A stretch of 27,833 bases of DNA from Massilia sp. UBA2709 (GTDB lineage: Bacteria > Pseudomonadota > Gammaproteobacteria > Burkholderiales > Burkholderiaceae_D): the NCBI GenBank assembly GCA_002354135.1, contig DEKZ01000279.1:1-27833 (forward strand), read 5' to 3'. Position 1 is the stretch's first letter. Each line of letters starts with the position of its first letter. The notes beneath the pieces are model-generated. The model worked only from the letters and a program-made list of their open reading frames with translations, had not been told where the DNA came from and did no database searches. The translations under genes were made by a program, and so were the position numbers. Of this stretch, positions 24,500-27,833 are shown in pieces.

Positions 24500-25012
24500 T
24501 TACTTGTCCAGCTGTTTCAGGATCTTGTCGGTGATGTCGATGCGCGGGCTCGACCACGCTGCTTCCTGCAGCACGGCGTCGAGCTTTTCCTGCTCGGCGA
24601 TCTGTTCGATCAGTTTATAGGCCTTCTGGGCGATGGCGGCGCGCTCCTCGCTCTTGCGCTGGAACAGGTCTTCCTGGAACTCGCGCTGCATGCGCTGCAC
24701 GTCCTTTTCCATGTCGAACAATTCGCGCGCGCGGCGGGTGCGCTCGATGTCGGTCAGGCGCGGGGCGTCGGCGTCGAACTTCTCGCTCATCTGCTTGAAT
24801 TTCGCCACCATCTCCTCGGTCGTCTTCTGGCGCTTCGAGAATTCGGCCTGGATCTTGGCATCGGCCGCCTTGGCCATCTTCGATTCGGTCATCAGGCGTT
24901 CGGTGAACACGAAGCCGATGCGGCTCGGCGCCATTTGCGCCTGGGCCAGCGGAGCGGCGCACAGGGCTGCCAGCAGCAGTGTCCCGGGCAAGGCTTTTAG
25001 AGTTTTCAACAT
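24500..25012 (-). CDS. skp: OmpH/Skp-family periplasmic chaperone
   Basis: A 170-residue exported protein. The signal peptide (about residues 1-25, ending LAQAQ) leads to a mature Skp/OmpH domain. IGFVFTERLM is the first strand, followed by long charged coiled-coil helices that form the tentacles of the trimeric chaperone. Skp holds unfolded outer-membrane proteins in the periplasm on their way to BamA, encoded just upstream. ATG at 25012 has GGAGA four bases upstream. The gap to bamA is 37 bases. Confidence 0.95.
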   Translation of the reverse strand: MLKTLKALPGTLLLAALCAAPLAQAQMAPSRIGFVFTERLMTESKMAKAADAKIQAEFSKRQKTTEEMVAKFKQMSEKFDADAPRLTDIERTRRARELFDMEKDVQRMQREFQEDLFQRKSEERAAIAQKAYKLIEQIAEQEKLDAVLQEAAWSSPRIDITDKILKQLDK

Positions 25013-25049
25013 GATTCTCCGCAGTGAAAGGGTGACGCTCCAGGGGACC

Positions 25050-27404
25050 TTAGAAGCCCGTCCCCATCTGGAACTGGAAGCGCTCGAGCTGGTCGCCCGG
25101 CTTCGCGTTCAAGGGCTTGGCGAAGGACAGGCGCAGCGGGCCGACCGGCGAAATCCAGGACAGGCCGATACCCGCCGAGTAACGGAATTCCTTCAGGCGA
25201 ATCGGGTTCTCCTCCTGGAACACCTGGCCGCCGTCGGCGAAGGTGAACCAGCGCAGGCTGCGGTCCTTGCTGCTGCCCGGGAACGGGAACTGCAGCTCGA
25301 GGTTGCCGATGACGCGCTTGGAGCCGCCAATGGCGTCGCCGTAGACCGGATCGACCACGCCCAGGGTCGAGCTCTCGTAGCCGCGCACCGAGCCGATGCC
25401 GCCCGCGTAGAAGTTCTTGAAGACCGGGTAGGCGTCCTTGCCGATGCCCTTGCCGTAGTCGAACTCGCCGCGCACCGCCAGGGTCATCCAGCTCGTGAGC
25501 GGACGATACCACTGGTGTTCGTACACCGCGCGGTAGTACTTGGCGTCGCCGAAAACGTCGATCTCGAGGTTGGCGCGCTGGTAACGGCCCCTGCTCGGGG
25601 TCAGCGCGCTGTCGCGGCTGTCGCGGCCCCAGGCCACGGTCAGCGGGATCGACATGCTCTTGCCGGTACCCACGCCGAACAGGTCGCTGCTTGGGTCGCT
25701 CGGGCCGCCGTTCTGTGCCACGAACTGGCGATACAGCGCCGGGCTGGTCTCGTCGGTGGTCAGCGTGGTGCGTTCCAGGCCGGCGCCGAAGAAGACGGTG
25801 TCGGTTTCCGAGAACGGCACGCCGAAGGTCAGGTTGCCGCCGGTCTGGCGCACCGTGTACGAACCGATGTTCGAGAGCGGCGGACGCGTCGTGCGGTAGT
25901 AGAGCTGGAAGGCGCGCGAGATGCCGTCGTCGGTGAAGTAAGGGTTGGTCTGCGAGAACGCGATCGTCCGGCTGTACTTCGAGGTGTTCAGGTCGATGCC
26001 GACGGTGTTGCCGCTGCCGGCGAAGTTGGCTTGCTGGATCGACGCCGTGAAGGTGAACTTCTCGGCCTGCGAGAACGAGCCGCCGATCATGAAGTTACCG
26101 GTCGGCTTTTCCTCGACCGTCAGGTTGACGTCCACCTGGTCGGTGGTGCCCGGCGACTCGGGAGTCTCGACCTTCACGTCCTTGAAGTAGCCGAGACGGT
26201 CGACGCGGTCGCGCGAGAGCTTGACCTTGTTGGCGTCGTACCAGGAGCTTTCGAACTGGCGAAACTCGCGGCGGATCACTTCGTCGCGGGTGACGGTGTT
26301 GCCGGCGATGTTCATGTGCCGCACGTAGGCGCGCTTGCCCGGGTCGACCACGAAGGTGAAGGCGACTTCGCGCTTCTCGCGGTTCAGCTGGGGGTCGGCG
26401 TTGACGTTGGCGAAGGCGTAGCCGAAGGTGCCGAGGCGCTCGGCGATGCGCTTGATCGAGGCTTCCTGCAGCGCGCCCGAATAGGTCTTGCCCGGCTCGA
26501 GCAGGATCAGCTGGCGCAGTTCTTCCTCGCGGCCGAAGGTCTCGCCGTCCAGCTTGACGCTCGATACGGTGTACTTCTCGCCTTCGGTGATGTTGATGGT
26601 GAGGTAGATGTCCTTCTTGTCCGGCGTGATCGCGACCTGGGTCGATTCGACGTTCGCCTCGAGATAGCCGCGGTCCAGGTAATAGGACTTGATCGCTTCG
26701 AGGTCGCCGGTCAGCTTGGTCTTGGAGTACTGGTCGGCCTTCGAGTACCAGGTGAACCAGCCCGAGGTCGAGAGCTGCAGCAGCTCGCGGATTTCCTTGT
26801 CCGAGACGACCTTGTTGCCGACGATGTTGATCTGCTTGATGCGTGCGACCTCGCCTTCGTCGACGTTGAACATCACGTTGACGCGGTTGCGTTCGATCGG
26901 GGTGACGGTGGTGGTGATCTTCACGCCGTACAGGCCGTGCGAGAGATACTGGCGCTTGAGCTCCTGCTCGGCGCGGTCGACCGCGGACTTGTCGTAGATC
27001 TTGGTCTCGCCCACGCCGATCTCGCCCAGGGCCTTGACCAGCATGTCCTTCTCGAATTCCTTGGCGCCGGTGAAGTCGACGTTGGCGATCGCCGGGCGCT
27101 CCTCGACCAGCACGACCAGCACGCCGTTCTCTTCTTCCAGGCGGATGTCCTTGAAGAAGCCGGTCGCGTACAGCGCCTTGATCGCGGTGATGCTCTTTTC
27201 GTCATCGAAGGTTTCGCCCACGCGCACCGGCAGATAGGTGAACACGGTGCCGGCTTCGGTGCGCTGGATGCCTTCGATCCGGATGTCCTTGACGACGAAC
27301 GGGTTGACGGCGAACGCAGGGCCGGCGCACAGCGCCAGCACGGCCGCGCCGATCAGGCTGCGGCGAATGAACGGCAGGGCAAAACGATCTGGTTGTGAAT
27401 TCAT
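25050..27404 (-). CDS. bamA: Outer membrane protein assembly factor BamA
   Basis: A 784-residue outer-membrane protein, the core of the BAM complex that folds and inserts beta-barrel proteins. The signal peptide ends ALCAGPAFA (cleavage before VNPF). Five POTRA domains span about residues 31-430, beginning VKDIRIEGIQRTEAG. The C-terminal 16-strand barrel carries the loop-6 motif GSVRGYESSTLG (VRGY form) and ends in the Phe typical of outer-membrane barrels (FQMGTGF). ATG at 27404 lacks a strong Shine-Dalgarno. It follows rseP by 66 bases, and skp and the lipid A genes follow on the same strand. Confidence 0.98.
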   Translation of the reverse strand: MNSQPDRFALPFIRRSLIGAAVLALCAGPAFAVNPFVVKDIRIEGIQRTEAGTVFTYLPVRVGETFDDEKSITAIKALYATGFFKDIRLEEENGVLVVLVEERPAIANVDFTGAKEFEKDMLVKALGEIGVGETKIYDKSAVDRAEQELKRQYLSHGLYGVKITTTVTPIERNRVNVMFNVDEGEVARIKQINIVGNKVVSDKEIRELLQLSTSGWFTWYSKADQYSKTKLTGDLEAIKSYYLDRGYLEANVESTQVAITPDKKDIYLTINITEGEKYTVSSVKLDGETFGREEELRQLILLEPGKTYSGALQEASIKRIAERLGTFGYAFANVNADPQLNREKREVAFTFVVDPGKRAYVRHMNIAGNTVTRDEVIRREFRQFESSWYDANKVKLSRDRVDRLGYFKDVKVETPESPGTTDQVDVNLTVEEKPTGNFMIGGSFSQAEKFTFTASIQQANFAGSGNTVGIDLNTSKYSRTIAFSQTNPYFTDDGISRAFQLYYRTTRPPLSNIGSYTVRQTGGNLTFGVPFSETDTVFFGAGLERTTLTTDETSPALYRQFVAQNGGPSDPSSDLFGVGTGKSMSIPLTVAWGRDSRDSALTPSRGRYQRANLEIDVFGDAKYYRAVYEHQWYRPLTSWMTLAVRGEFDYGKGIGKDAYPVFKNFYAGGIGSVRGYESSTLGVVDPVYGDAIGGSKRVIGNLELQFPFPGSSKDRSLRWFTFADGGQVFQEENPIRLKEFRYSAGIGLSWISPVGPLRLSFAKPLNAKPGDQLERFQFQMGTGF

Positions 27405-27470
27405 TGGCTAAATCAACGGGTCAGTCATTGGACAACATACATATTCTTGTTTGCCGGTGCCGCGGAAAGA

Positions 27471-27833
27471 CTAGAGCAGTCTTCCCAGGTCATTGAAGAC
27501 GGCGAGCGCCATCAGCATGAACAGCAGGCCTACCCCTGCGCGCTGCGCGAATGCCTGGATTCGCTCGGACAGGGGACGCCCGGTCAAAACTTCCAGCGAA
27601 TAATACAGCAAATGGCCACCATCCAGCACTGGAATTGGTAACAGATTCATTACACCCAGGCTCACGCTGACCACCGCGATAAAGCCCAAAAACGTGGCGA
27701 GGCCCATGCGTGCTGTCTGTCCGGCGTAGTCGGCGATCGTGAGCGGGCCGGTCACGTTCTTCAGCGAAGCCTGGCCGGTGACGATCTTGCCGATCATCTT
27801 GAAGGTCAGCGCCGTCATCTCCCAGGTGCGGCA
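27471..27833 (-). CDS. rseP: RseP site-2 zinc metalloprotease, C-terminal part (5' end outside window)
   Basis: The last 120 codons of an intramembrane protease; the rest lies beyond the window. NLLPIPVLDGGHLLYY is the conserved LDG motif whose Asp helps bind zinc. The helices around it and near the end (AGVGLLFMLMALAVFNDL) are the last membrane segments. ASLKNVTGPLTIADYAGQTA is the usual segment before them. RseP cleaves anti-sigma factor RseA to release sigma-E and also removes signal-peptide remnants. Its place before bamA is the conserved order. Confidence 0.95.
   Translation of the reverse strand, partial: CRTWEMTALTFKMIGKIVTGQASLKNVTGPLTIADYAGQTARMGLATFLGFIAVVSVSLGVMNLLPIPVLDGGHLLYYSLEVLTGRPLSERIQAFAQRAGVGLLFMLMALAVFNDLGRLL

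Noticed and set aside
24633..27398. 921-codon open frame opposite bamA and skp
   Set aside because: It is a shadow of bamA. Its Val/Leu/Asp/Gly/Ala repeats mirror bamA codons, and no start signal or domain is seen.
1..27833. CRISPR array, rRNA, tRNA, insertion sequence or prophage genes
   Set aside because: None was recognised on reading through: no regularly spaced direct repeats, no transposase or integrase motifs and no cloverleaf-like segment.

Overview
The window is mostly GC-rich DNA from a Gram-negative betaproteobacterium. The gene order rseP-bamA-ompH/skp-lpxD-fabZ-lpxA-lpxB-rnhB-(SpoU methyltransferase), the ppsA/ppsR pair and the character of the proteins point to Burkholderiales, most likely Oxalobacteraceae (Massilia/Telluria-like). 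The genus is an inference; no rRNA is present to confirm it.

Layout. (1) 1-2933: the 3' end of a YigZ-family gene, an AraJ-like MFS exporter, and a reverse-strand nfeD plus stomatin/band-7 pair. (2) 2934-5094: a gene-poor, decaying stretch. It holds a broken Nramp-type metal transporter, a small Cys-rich exported protein on the minus strand, and a 627-base spacer with tandem inverted repeats. (3) 5095-5345: a second Cys-rich exported mini-protein and a bidirectional terminator. (4) 5360-8845: ppsA (PEP synthase) divergent from ppsR, its regulatory kinase/phosphorylase. (5) 8846-14157: an AT-rich three-gene island with foreign codon use. It encodes a large GHKL sensor kinase, a stand-alone receiver and a receiver fused to an alpha/beta hydrolase. 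The architecture matches Detocs, the defensive two-component system, with a hydrolase in place of the ATP-degrading PNP effector. (6) 14158-19325: a FdhF/YdeP-type molybdopterin oxidoreductase, a metallophosphoesterase, a GFA-like zinc protein and a receiver-EAL protein. (7) 19326-19546: a spacer with a 160-nt nested inverted repeat. (8) 19547-27833: a minus-strand envelope-biogenesis cluster running from rseP (partial) to a TrmH-family methyltransferase. Many of its genes overlap or nearly touch.

How the genes work together. The envelope cluster joins outer-membrane protein assembly (BamA, Skp, RseP stress signalling) to lipid A synthesis (LpxD, LpxA, LpxB and FabZ, which share the acyl-ACP pool). 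PpsR controls PpsA at the gluconeogenic pyruvate-to-PEP step. The island is the most interesting part: by analogy with Detocs, a phage-triggered phosphorelay would switch on the DtcC-like hydrolase, while the DtcB-like receiver acts as a phosphate sink. The hydrolase substrate is unknown.
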